Positions 24,624 through 32,601 are shown, counted from the first letter of the stretch. The stretch is DNA of 64,000 nt from Desulfosporosinus acidiphilus SJ4 (GCF_000255115.2 NC_018068.1:2389977-2453976), one strand, 5' to 3'. The notes: generated by a model from the letters alone, not told the origin. Program-made: numbers and translations.

Positions 24624-25160
24624 ATGAGCCAGATATTCAAAGTGCTGCTTTACTCCGACGGTTCACGACAGTCATTTTCAGCAGCCGTATATACGGCAGC
24701 TCTCTTAAAAAAAATACCCAATATGTATTTATCAATTGTTGAAGTTCAAGAAAGAGATGAAAGCCATGCTGTTTCAGACGTAAATTGGAGAGACTATTGG
24801 TTTATTAATTCGGCCTCTGAGTGGAAAAGAATTGTGATTGATGATGCAGATCAAGTTGTTAAGAAACATTCCGAAAAAATCCTTCACGAGACCGAAAAAA
24901 TATTCCTAGAGAATGAGAAAAACATTAATTACCAAATCATTTACAGTAACCCTAGTATTTCTGAAACAGTGGAAGCGCTTGTTAGCTACGCTGCTCTGAG
25001 GTCTTTTAGGCTTATCATAATGGGAACGAGAGGACTTACATCGATGCAGGGTCTAATTCTTGGTTGTTTGGCACATAATCTTCTCAATAAGTCTTCAATT
25101 CCAGTTTTGTTAGTAAAAAAGCTTCCACAGGAATTTATTGATAGTTTTTGCCTTAAATAG
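24624..25160 (+). CDS. Universal stress protein family, paralogue 4
   Basis: The start at ATG 24624 (MSQIFKVLLYSDGS) is preferred to 24606 because AAAAGGGG lies seven bases before it. At 178 residues it has the shortest middle insert of the four. The nucleotide motif reads GTRGLTSMQGLILGC, with Cys in place of the final Ser of G-2x-G-9x-GS, so nucleotide binding may be changed. It ends IKKLPQEFIDS-like (VKKLPQEFIDSFC). Confidence 0.85.
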   Translation: MSQIFKVLLYSDGSRQSFSAAVYTAALLKKIPNMYLSIVEVQERDESHAVSDVNWRDYWFINSASEWKRIVIDDADQVVKKHSEKILHETEKIFLENEKNINYQIIYSNPSISETVEALVSYAALRSFRLIIMGTRGLTSMQGLILGCLAHNLLNKSSIPVLLVKKLPQEFIDSFCLK

Positions 25161-25212
25161 TTTTGCCTTTAAAAGTCTTTGTCATAAATAGTTTTTGCCT
25201 GAAATAATTAGT

Positions 25213-25251
25213 GTCCCGAAAAGAGTAAATTCTTTTTCGGGACTTTTTTTT
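25213..25251 (+). terminator. Terminator of Usp paralogue 4
   Basis: GTCCCGAAAAGA pairs with TCTTTTTCGGGAC, followed by T8. A classic intrinsic terminator. 25252-25512 shows no gene. Confidence 0.9.
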
Positions 25252-25512
25252 GTGGGCCATTCCTTCGGCATCGGTAATAATTATTATCTAACTACCGCAT
25301 TTTTATAAGACTGTTGGAAAGTAGGTGTCATGATATCCAATCGATTAGTTGTTTAGTGTAGAAAAAGAGCATTTTTTGACAGAAAGACATATAAGGCATA
25401 TGTTCAAATTTTTCTATAGATAAAAAACTATTTACTAATAAGTGAAACAGCAAGATAGATTAAAAAGACGCTTTGTAAAATGCTTTTTATACCATATTTA
25501 CCATTGAGTTAA

Positions 25513-25567
25513 TTGATGGTGAGCATATCGATTTCCCATAGACAGAATAAAAACATAATGTTAACCT
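25513..25567 (+). promoter_or_regulatory. Promoter with shared box (module copy 5)
   Basis: TTGAT-GGTGAGCATA-TCGAT (25513-25532), TAGACA (25539-25544), 17 bases, TAACCT (25562-25567). Here the promoter is followed by GGAGGTGAG and an intact small ORF at 25611, then a second ORF, the hairpin element c, and the SulP gene. Confidence 0.6.
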
Positions 25568-25610
25568 TTTATTAAAGTTAGTGAAATATTTAATTTGGAG
25601 GTGAGAACCT

Positions 25611-25712
25611 ATGTTAACAGGAATTATGGCGATCATGGTTATGGCAGCATCCTTTGGGATCATTTTAGCGGATCGTTTAGCACAAAGAAATGGAGGGAGC
25701 GAGCATGTCTAG
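25611..25712 (+). CDS. 33-residue single-helix membrane peptide
   Basis: ATG with GGAGGTGAG eight bases upstream encodes MLTGIMAIMVMAASFGIILA and then a polar tail DRLAQRNGGSEHV. The first 20 residues would form one transmembrane helix. The stop is directly followed by the ATG of the next small ORF. It has a promoter of the shared module type 44 bases upstream. I do not recognise a family. Small membrane peptides often modulate a nearby transporter; SulP at 26116 is the nearest candidate by position only. Confidence 0.55.
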   Translation: MLTGIMAIMVMAASFGIILADRLAQRNGGSEHV

Positions 25713-25799
25713 ATGCGAAAGCAAAAACGGAAGAAACTTGATTCAAGGATTAAGAAAATAAAAAAAGCAGCCTCGAAGGCCGCTAAAAAATGTGACTAA
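25713..25799 (+). CDS. 28-residue highly basic peptide (tentative)
   Basis: The ATG immediately follows the TAG of the membrane peptide, and GGAGGGAGCGAG lies about ten bases upstream. The product (starts MRKQKRKKLDSRIKKIKKAA) has 14 Lys/Arg. Its last codons coincide with the hairpin element c. The three other copies of that element could encode similar tails, but the paired changes there fit RNA structure better than peptide conservation. Whether this is translated is open. Confidence 0.35.
   Translation: MRKQKRKKLDSRIKKIKKAASKAAKKCD
25767..25796 (+). repeat. Hairpin plus CTAAAAAATGTGAC element (copy c)
   Basis: GCAGCCT-CG-AAGGCCGC pairs with one mismatch, followed by TAAAAAATGTGAC, a two-base variant of the tail in copies a, b and d. 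Confidence 0.5.
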
Positions 25800-25882
25800 A
25801 TCAATTATACCAGAATTCAATCAATTTTTCTACGTTGTAAACCACTTGTTCGGGAATATCATACCGGAAAAGATCAGAGCGT

Positions 25883-25919
25883 CCTTGGCTGCGGCCAACG
25901 TATGTTGGTGCAGCCAAGG
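25883..25919. other. Perfect cruciform-type hairpin upstream of SulP
   Basis: CCTTGGCTGC (25883-25892) pairs exactly with GCAGCCAAGG (25910-25919), and CCAAC with GTTGG inside. No T run follows, so it is not a standard terminator. It lies about 200 bases before the SulP start and could be part of its leader RNA or a protein-binding palindrome. Nothing else is seen in 25920-26115. Confidence 0.45.
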
Positions 25920-26115
25920 GTCAGACAAATCAATTACAAAGAATATTAAACTGAGTAAACACAGATCGTCTATGGGTATAGACCAATAGGCTTAGTTCTT
26001 ATTGCGTATTTAAGGGTTAAAACTTGCGCATCAAAATGTTCGAAGTAACAACTCTGCAAATGGACCCGACTTAAATGCCTGGTAGGTTGTTGTTCTAAGG
26101 AAAGGTGGGATTACC

Positions 26116-27945
26116 ATGAACCTAACGCGATTTCGCTATATTCCTATTATCGGGACGTTGAAAAATTATAAAAAAGAGTATTTTACAAAAGATTTGATTG
26201 CAGCCTTGACAGTCGCTGTGGTAGCGATTCCTCAGTCTATGGCTTATGCACTGATCGCGGGAGTAAACCCGGTATATGGGCTTTACACTGCGATAATTTC
26301 TTCGATTTTAGGTTCAATGTTTGGCAGTTCAAAACATTTAGTGACCGGACCTACCAATGCAATTTGTCTGCTGGTGGCAGCCAGTATGCGAAATTATATG
26401 GGGCTTGATAACGCCTATCAAATGCTCTTTCTTATGACACTTCTCGTTGGAGCTTTACAAATGTTGTATGGAATAATTAAGTTAGGAAAGGTTATTAATT
26501 TTGTATCACATAGTGTTATCGTCGGCTTTACTGCAGGTGCCGGAGTGTTAATTGCCCTTGGACAGTTGAACACCATTCTGAGCATTTCAATCAAAAATTC
26601 AGCCCAACTTCCGACAATGGAGAAACTCTACTATGTACTAACTCACATTAGCCAAACAAATTATTATGCTCTAGGTTTGGGATTATTGACGATTGCCATT
26701 ATCTTGATCTGCAAAAAAATTAATAAAAACCTGCCTGGAGCGCTTATAGGCATTGTTATCCCAATTTTAATTATTGTCATGTTTGGTTTGGATCAAAAGG
26801 GTGTAAAGCTTACCGGCGCAATACCATCATCGTTGCCTCCTTTCAAGATGGTACAATTTAGTTTTGATTCTCTAAATAAAGTATTCAGTGGTGCAGTTGC
26901 AATTTCCATTATCGGATTGGTAGAAGCCATTTCTATCTCAAAATCTATTGCCAGTACCTCACGTCAAAAAATTGATGCTAATCAGGAATTTATGGGTCAA
27001 GGGATCTCAAATATTATATCCTCATTTTTTCAGTGTTTTCCTTCCTCAGGGTCTTTTACTCGCTCAGCTATCAACTACTATAACGGTGCAGTTACTCGCA
27101 TGGCGGCAATTATGTCCGGCATAGTTATCGCTATTGTTCTTTTGTTTTTTGCACCTTATGCCCAATATATCCCGAATCCTTGCTTAGCGGGGGTAATATT
27201 GGTAACAGCTTATAGCTTAATAGACCAAGAAGAAATCAAGCGGATCGTAAAATTAGGGAAATTTAGCTCTGACTCCTTAGCTATGGCAATTACTTGTTTA
27301 GCGACAATCTTGATGCCTGATCTGGATTATGCCATTTATTCAGGTATTGTGATATCCATCATTCTCTATTTAAAGGATACTAATAAAGCACCGGTCCGAT
27401 TGTTCATTCCAATACTGGAAGAAGATTCAAGAATAAGCCGTCAAGAGCTTGAGGTTATTGATAACAAAACTGACTTGCTGATAATTCAATTGGAAGGACA
27501 CTTATATTTTGGTTCAGCCTTCGACTTAGAGCAAAAACTTGATAATTTGGTTGGCAAAGCAAAGTTATGTATCCTGAAGATGGAAAATGTCAGTTCGCTG
27601 GATGCTACAGCTATAAATGCCTTAAAGATTTTTATTAAGTCTGTTAAGAGATATGGCGGAGAGACAATAATTTGCGGAGCAAGGCCAAAGATAAACACAA
27701 TACTCTTAAAAGCAAATCTTGAAAAAGAACTTGAAAGGGACTATAAATTTACATTATCCGAAGAAGAGATCCTAAACTCTGTTGCAATAACGACTGAGAA
27801 TGAAAGAACTGTACTCTCATGTGAAAAAGATAACTCAGTCGTAAATAATTTTGCTTATCATCTTTTACAATCCGTCACTAATTTTAACGGAGGGAATAGT
27901 TCCAACAAAAAAACGACGTATCTGGAAAATTCAAGTGTCAATTAA
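26116..27945 (+). CDS. SulP-family anion transporter with STAS domain
   Basis: This 609-residue membrane protein starts at ATG with GGAAAGGTGGG upstream. The N-terminal SulP signature is clear (AVVAIPQSMAYALIAGVNPVYGLYTA, residues about 34-60, and the VTGPTNAICLL block). About ten to twelve helices follow up to residue 430. A cytoplasmic STAS domain lies near residues 450-560 (LLIIQLEGHLYFGSA, ENVSSLDATAINAL). A Lys/Asn-rich tail of about 40 residues ends the protein. SulP proteins carry sulfate, bicarbonate or other anions; sulfate uptake fits this organism but is inferred. Family A paralogue 3 follows after 60 bases, probably in the same operon. Confidence 0.92.
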   Translation: MNLTRFRYIPIIGTLKNYKKEYFTKDLIAALTVAVVAIPQSMAYALIAGVNPVYGLYTAIISSILGSMFGSSKHLVTGPTNAICLLVAASMRNYMGLDNAYQMLFLMTLLVGALQMLYGIIKLGKVINFVSHSVIVGFTAGAGVLIALGQLNTILSISIKNSAQLPTMEKLYYVLTHISQTNYYALGLGLLTIAIILICKKINKNLPGALIGIVIPILIIVMFGLDQKGVKLTGAIPSSLPPFKMVQFSFDSLNKVFSGAVAISIIGLVEAISISKSIASTSRQKIDANQEFMGQGISNIISSFFQCFPSSGSFTRSAINYYNGAVTRMAAIMSGIVIAIVLLFFAPYAQYIPNPCLAGVILVTAYSLIDQEEIKRIVKLGKFSSDSLAMAITCLATILMPDLDYAIYSGIVISIILYLKDTNKAPVRLFIPILEEDSRISRQELEVIDNKTDLLIIQLEGHLYFGSAFDLEQKLDNLVGKAKLCILKMENVSSLDATAINALKIFIKSVKRYGGETIICGARPKINTILLKANLEKELERDYKFTLSEEEILNSVAITTENERTVLSCEKDNSVVNNFAYHLLQSVTNFNGGNSSNKKTTYLENSSVN

Positions 27946-28004
27946 ATCACCTAAATAGGTGAGTGTCCGATAAATTTCAAATTGTTTGAAAGGTGGGATT
28001 CAAA

Positions 28005-28625
28005 ATGACGAGCCTTACGCGCAATAATTATATTTCACAGACTGAAAAGCTCAAGCGGGATACCGGAGATAAAAGTTATCCTATATGGTTACTGGTAAAT
28101 CCTAAATATCCTGCAGTTCGGCATCAAATTTGGACACCTGTACTTGCGGAAATACAAGACAAAGTATTCCGAGAGATTCAAACCAGAATAGATACAACGA
28201 ATATATATATCCGAAATGCGGTAACGGACAGCGGGATTGTTCCAAATACCTTAAATTGGTGGGGGATTGAAGTTGGGGAAGAAATTGAGGCATTTCGAGA
28301 AATTGTTTTAGAATACAAGCCGAAAGTAATTATCACCTTTGGTGCCTTTCCCTATGAATTCTTACGTCGCGTTTTTAGAATTAAACCTGAAAAAGGCCCT
28401 GTATATTGGGGGAATGCTATTTTAGGTGAAGAATTTGGTAAGGCTATTAAAAATTTTGATATAAACAAAATAAATCGCATTCCTTTACTGCATCGAGTAA
28501 ATGCCAGCGGCAAATTTATTGAAAATCAAAATTATTTTGGTGAGAGTTATTTTCAATATGTTGGAACTAGAATTGCGGAAAAGATCATCGAGAACAAAAA
28601 TGAACTTAATATCTGGATAAAATAG
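28005..28625 (+). CDS. Unknown family A, paralogue 3
   Basis: ATG at 28005 with AAAGGTGGG upstream. The 206-residue protein has the family blocks YPIWLLVNPKYPAVRHQIW, NTLNWWG, PKVIITFGAFPYEFLRR, INRIPLLHRVNASGKF and YFQYVGTRIAEKI. A conserved His appears here in IPLLHR where the other two have Arg. It lies 60 bases after SulP with no terminator between, so the pair is probably co-transcribed. Function unknown; the recurrent link to anion transport and Usp genes suggests a stress or metabolite role. Confidence 0.75.
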   Translation: MTSLTRNNYISQTEKLKRDTGDKSYPIWLLVNPKYPAVRHQIWTPVLAEIQDKVFREIQTRIDTTNIYIRNAVTDSGIVPNTLNWWGIEVGEEIEAFREIVLEYKPKVIITFGAFPYEFLRRVFRIKPEKGPVYWGNAILGEEFGKAIKNFDINKINRIPLLHRVNASGKFIENQNYFGESYFQYVGTRIAEKIIENKNELNIWIK

Positions 28626-28693
28626 TAAGAAGAAATCAATCAGTTAATTCATTCAACAAATGGAATCAATTAATCAATCATCAATAAATGACA

Positions 28694-28729
28694 AAAACAG
28701 GTATCTCAAAAACGAGGTATCTGTTTTTT
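28694..28729 (+). terminator. Terminator of the SulP operon
   Basis: AAAACAGGTATCTC pairs with GAGGTATCTGTTTT using two G-T pairs, ending in T6. Confidence 0.85.
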
Positions 28730-28944
28730 GATTACAATATCGAAGGAGATACTTTATTAAGAAAATGATAATAGTTGCAATATCGAAACGATGTTGCTTG
28801 AATAGCACCAGATTGTATCACTTTAGCAACCGAATAATAATTTGCTCTTTTCAAATTATGGTGTTTTCTTTATTTCCGCGAGTAATTGCCTAACAATTAA
28901 GTATATTTGGAGTTATCTATATATTCAAAATAGTATTCATAATC

Positions 28945-28960
28945 TGGTATAGATTTTGCT
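28945..28960 (+). promoter_or_regulatory. Sigma-54 promoter for MFS1 operon
   Basis: TGGTATAGATTTTGCT has GG (28946-28947), ten bases, then GC (28958-28959), the -24/-12 signature. A transcript would start near 28971, upstream of the leader ORF. The PrpR-type sigma-54 activator is the second gene of this operon, so self-activation is possible. Confidence 0.7.
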
Positions 28961-29010
28961 AGTTTTATTGTTAAACAAATAACCCAAAAGTGAAAGGAGG
29001 TAATTATTAT

Positions 29011-29073
29011 GTGCGGATAATTAGTCAACTGCTGGCGGATGTTTTGAAACAGTGGAGGGAAAAAAATGAATAA
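29011..29073 (+). CDS. 20-residue leader peptide overlapping MFS1
   Basis: AAAGGAGG (28993-29000) precedes GTG at 29011 by ten bases. The frame VRIISQLLADVLKQWREKNE ends in TAA at 29071-29073, overlapping the MFS1 start (29066) by eight bases. A competing start from the same site, ATG at 29009, gives only MCG then stop. The overlap suggests translational coupling. The predicted product is an amphipathic helix. No family recognised; could be a small regulatory or coupling ORF. Confidence 0.5.
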   Translation: MRIISQLLADVLKQWREKNE

Positions 29074-30409
29074 AACTTCCGTTTCCGATATCATTGATCA
29101 GTTAGGAATCTCAAAATATACTCTAGAAATTTATATCCTGGTTGGCTTAGCTCTTCTTTTTGATGGATTTGATTATATGATCGTTGCCTATACTATGCCT
29201 CAAATGGCGAAGGAATGGATACTATCAAAAGTTCAGACAGGAAGCCTTGCCTCATGGAGCCTTTTAGGTTTAATGGTTGGTGGATTAGTTTCCGGGTTAA
29301 TCTCTGATCACATTGGCAGGAAAAAAACATTGATAAGTTTTGTAGCACTTTACTCTATGCTTACCTTTCCAATATATTTTGTGCATAGTTTTGAAGCGTT
29401 TGCTTTTCTCAGAATCTGTAGCGGAATTGGTCTAGGCGCTTGCATCCCTATAGCTGTTACTTTGATGTCGGAAAGCGCCCCGACTAAAAATAGAGGTTAT
29501 TTTACTTCGTCTTTAATGGCCTTTTATATTCTTGGCTGGGTCGTTGCCGGTATTGCGGCTATGTTTATTGTTCCGAAGTACGGTTGGAGAGTTTGTTACC
29601 TCACAGGCGGAATCCCAGCATTGTATGCCATAGTTTTACTATTTAAATTGAATGAATCATTATATTGGCTTATGGGAAGAGGACTGGAAAATGAGGCAAT
29701 TAAAGTATTGAAAAAAATGGAGATAGCTTCTAATGGGGTTGCCCCTGATTGGGCTCCCGGAAGCCTGGCCATTCCGCCATCGCGCCCTAAAGTTGGTATG
29801 AATGCTGTTTTTTCCGTTCAATATCGCCGGGCAACATTAGCGAATTGGATTATATATTTTATGGGTTCCGTTGTTATATACGGCATCACAGGTTGGCTGC
29901 CATCGTTATTAGTGGGCGCAGGGTATAGCTTAATTAAAGGTTATTCATTTGCGATACTGCAAAATCTCTTTTCCATTCTAGGTGCTTTATGTACTGGCTA
30001 TATTGCTGATCTTATTGGACGTAAAACAAATGTTGCTTTAGGTTGGCTATTTACCGCCTTAGCAGTTTTATTTTTAGGATATGCAACTAATGAATGGCAG
30101 GTAGTTATCTGCAGTATCACCGTCGGTATAATCATGAATTGGGCCTTGAGTGGAACTCAGCCTCTGCTGACAGAAGCCTATCCCACCGAATTTAGAAATA
30201 CTGGTGTTGCCTGGACTCAAGCCTTTGGACGAATGGGTGGATTTCTTGGCCCAATTGCTGCGGGATACATTCAAGAAATAGGAATTGGCTTTACTGGTAC
30301 TTTTATATTTTTTGCAATTCCAGCCTTAATTGCAGCAATCGCAGCTTTTTTCTTGGTTACGGAAACGAAAGGAAAAAGTATCGAAAATGTTGCTGGGGCT
30401 AAAGTTTAA
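29066..30409 (+). CDS. MFS transporter, aromatic/organic-acid type, copy 1
   Basis: The 447-residue protein has twelve expected helices. Helix 1 carries LFDGFDYMIVAYTMP, the DGxD-type motif of the aromatic acid:H+ symporter branch; the loop 2-3 MFS motif is SDHIGRKKTL. A second copy at 34126 is closely related. Such carriers import organic acids with protons. GGAGGG precedes the ATG within the leader ORF. The sigma-54 activator gene follows after 38 bases, so both form one operon from the sigma-54 promoter at 28945. Substrate unknown; the beta-oxidation genes suggest a carboxylic acid. Confidence 0.9.
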   Translation: MNKTSVSDIIDQLGISKYTLEIYILVGLALLFDGFDYMIVAYTMPQMAKEWILSKVQTGSLASWSLLGLMVGGLVSGLISDHIGRKKTLISFVALYSMLTFPIYFVHSFEAFAFLRICSGIGLGACIPIAVTLMSESAPTKNRGYFTSSLMAFYILGWVVAGIAAMFIVPKYGWRVCYLTGGIPALYAIVLLFKLNESLYWLMGRGLENEAIKVLKKMEIASNGVAPDWAPGSLAIPPSRPKVGMNAVFSVQYRRATLANWIIYFMGSVVIYGITGWLPSLLVGAGYSLIKGYSFAILQNLFSILGALCTGYIADLIGRKTNVALGWLFTALAVLFLGYATNEWQVVICSITVGIIMNWALSGTQPLLTEAYPTEFRNTGVAWTQAFGRMGGFLGPIAAGYIQEIGIGFTGTFIFFAIPALIAAIAAFFLVTETKGKSIENVAGAKV

Positions 30410-30447
30410 TTAAGGGGCGATTTGGACAAAAAGCTGGGGGGGATATT

Positions 30448-32373
30448 ATGCTTACCGAAATTATCGTTACTTCTCCAGATAAAGAAGTAACCCAAATTGT
30501 TGAAAAAGTTCAAAGGGACCTTAATATAAATGTCTCAATTGTAGAAATTTCCTTTGAATCAGCAGTAAGTTTGGTCAAGGATATTATATCTCAAGACCCT
30601 AATCGAATAAAAGTAGTCTTAAGTGGGGGAGCCACTCTGGAGCTTTTGCGGCAAGCTTTACCCTCTACTCCAATGATCAGTATTCATCCCACCGAGTGGG
30701 ATATAGTTTTGGCCCTTGATTTAGCAAGAACTTTTGGTAAAGAATTAGGATTGTTTGTCGCCGGAACTGAGGATCCTAAGATTATTAAAAAACTCAGCAC
30801 TGTTCTTGGCCTTGCCGTTAAAATTTATGTTTATAGGACTTGGGAAGAACTAGAGGATCAGATGAAAAGAGCACGTCGGGATAGGATACAGGTAGTTTTG
30901 GGAGTAGGCGAGAAGATTCAAGATTTAGTTAACCAATTCGGATTACATTTTGTCTCTGTTTCGGCGGGAGAAAAAACCATTAAAAATGCCTTGATTCATG
31001 CCAAAGCGTTTCTAGAAGCCAAGATTCGTCCAAAACTTAATATTGAGCATCTTAAAGAAATATCATTATATACCCATGAGGGTATTATCGTGGTTAACGA
31101 AGAGAATGTGATAGAGGTTTTCAATTCTGCAGCATCCAAGTTATTTGGTTTAAGTTCGGAAGAAGTCATTGGTAAATCTCTAAATGATATGAGCAACTGT
31201 CGTTGTTTGGCGGGAATTTTTGATGGGCCGGAGAAAAGGCTCGGGTATATTTATCAAGCATTTAATGGCAGCGTGTTAGTCAATAAGTTTCCAATTATTG
31301 AACATTCATCGATTAAGGGAATTTTAGTTACCTGTATGGAGATGAGTAAGGTTCAAGAAGAACTAAAGTACAAAAAAGATTTATTAGCCAAGGGATTTAT
31401 AGCTAAATATAGTTTTAGTGATATTATTTTCGTCAACAATAAAATGGGTTCAACGATTGAAAAAGCAAAAAAGTTCTCAAATACCGATTGCCCGGTTCTT
31501 ATTCGAGGTGAGAGCGGCACTGGTAAAGAGTTGCTGGCTCAAAGTATGCATAATGAACATCATTTGAGATGTAACGGTCCGTTTATTGCCGTAAATTGCG
31601 CATCCTTTGATGATAATTTATTTAAGAGTGAACTGTTTGGTTATACCGAAGGTTCTTTCACCGGTGCTATAAAAGGAGGGAAACCAGGGCTAATAGAATT
31701 AGCGAATGGCGGAACTTTATTTTTGGATGAGATTGGCAAAATGAAATTTGAACAGCAAGGGAACCTTCTGCGTGTATTACAAGAAAAAGAAGTTCGGCGT
31801 ATAGGAAGCGATCGGGTGATTCCTGTGGATGTCCGGGTTATTGCTGCCTCAAATGAGGATCTGGGTGAAATGGTAAAAAAAGGTACATTTCGCGAGGATT
31901 TGTATTTCCGTTTAAGTGTATTAAAAATCATGATACCACCTTTACGTGAAAGAAGAGAGGATATTCCCTGTCAAGTGACGTTCTTTTTAAAGAAGTATTC
32001 TGCCAAGTATAATAAGGAGATCTATTCTGTCCCAGTTTATGTTTATAATAAGATTTCCAAAATGGAGTGGCCCGGTAACAGCAGACAGCTTGAACATTTA
32101 GTTGAACGATGCATTGTTCTGGCAAGTCATGAAAAAGATGCATCAAATATTATGATGGAACTTTTAGAAGAGGAATTTGGGGAAACTAGTTTACCTACTG
32201 ATTCAGAGGATTGTACTCAAGATAAAATCAGTGTTTGTGTAAGTACGTTGGCTGAAATGAATTCTGAAATAGTTAGAAGGATGAGAGCAAAAGCAAAATT
32301 AAGCAACAGTGAATTAGCCCTTAAACTCGGTATCAGCAGACCTACTCTTTCAAAGATGCTCAATTATAGTTAA
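30448..32373 (+). CDS. PrpR-type sigma-54-dependent activator
   Basis: The 641-residue regulator has, in order, a PrpR_N-like sensory domain (about residues 10-190), a PAS domain (about 200-300, with GIIVVNEENVIEVFNSAA), an AAA+ domain with Walker A GESGTGKE near residue 353, a sigma-54 contact loop reading GSFTGA near 402 (usual GAFTGA, one change), Walker B GTLFLDEI near 421, and a C-terminal helix-turn-helix (ELALKLGISRPTLSKML). PrpR_N domains sense small acyl metabolites such as methylcitrate. It is expected to activate the sigma-54 promoters at 28945, 32674 and 37480. Start: ATG with GGGGGGGA upstream. Confidence 0.9.
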   Translation: MLTEIIVTSPDKEVTQIVEKVQRDLNINVSIVEISFESAVSLVKDIISQDPNRIKVVLSGGATLELLRQALPSTPMISIHPTEWDIVLALDLARTFGKELGLFVAGTEDPKIIKKLSTVLGLAVKIYVYRTWEELEDQMKRARRDRIQVVLGVGEKIQDLVNQFGLHFVSVSAGEKTIKNALIHAKAFLEAKIRPKLNIEHLKEISLYTHEGIIVVNEENVIEVFNSAASKLFGLSSEEVIGKSLNDMSNCRCLAGIFDGPEKRLGYIYQAFNGSVLVNKFPIIEHSSIKGILVTCMEMSKVQEELKYKKDLLAKGFIAKYSFSDIIFVNNKMGSTIEKAKKFSNTDCPVLIRGESGTGKELLAQSMHNEHHLRCNGPFIAVNCASFDDNLFKSELFGYTEGSFTGAIKGGKPGLIELANGGTLFLDEIGKMKFEQQGNLLRVLQEKEVRRIGSDRVIPVDVRVIAASNEDLGEMVKKGTFREDLYFRLSVLKIMIPPLRERREDIPCQVTFFLKKYSAKYNKEIYSVPVYVYNKISKMEWPGNSRQLEHLVERCIVLASHEKDASNIMMELLEEEFGETSLPTDSEDCTQDKISVCVSTLAEMNSEIVRRMRAKAKLSNSELALKLGISRPTLSKMLNYS

Positions 32374-32380
32374 TTTTGGT

Positions 32381-32408
32381 AAACAACAAGGTTTCTAAGA
32401 AATTTGAT
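32381..32408 (+). repeat. Hairpin plus CTAAGAAATTTGAT element (copy d)
   Basis: AAAC-AACAAG-GTTT is followed by CTAAGAAATTTGAT. It lies just after the activator stop codon and before its terminator. Pairing is kept although both arms differ from copies a-c. Confidence 0.45.
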
Positions 32409-32431
32409 AACTTATTAAGGTTAAGCCAAGG

Positions 32432-32460
32432 TTAGCATTTTAAATGCTAATTTTTTTTTT
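32432..32460 (+). terminator. Terminator of the MFS1-activator operon
   Basis: TTAGCATTT pairs with AAATGCTAA, loop one to three bases, followed by T10. Confidence 0.9.
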
Positions 32461-32586
32461 ACTATCAGAGATCAAAAATTTGACATGATGCTGCACAATG
32501 GAGAATCGAGGTATTGACTAGTGACACTTGATCATTGGAAATGGTATTACGCAGATCGAAAGTCGTTAAATAATTTTACACATCTA

Positions 32587-32601
32587 GGAAAATATTTTTC
32601 C
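32587..32601. promoter_or_regulatory. Candidate activator site, 73 bp before sigma-54 promoter
   Basis: GGAAAATATTTTTCC is a near-perfect dyad. A matching GGAAAAATATTTTAC lies at 37392-37406, again 74 bp before a sigma-54 promoter. Position and symmetry fit an enhancer-type binding site for a sigma-54 activator. Confidence 0.5.

Noticed and set aside
25792-25989. 65-codon plus-strand ORF after the basic peptide
   Set aside because: It starts with GTG without a spaced ribosome binding site and spans the cruciform palindrome, so its residues are dictated by the inverted repeat.
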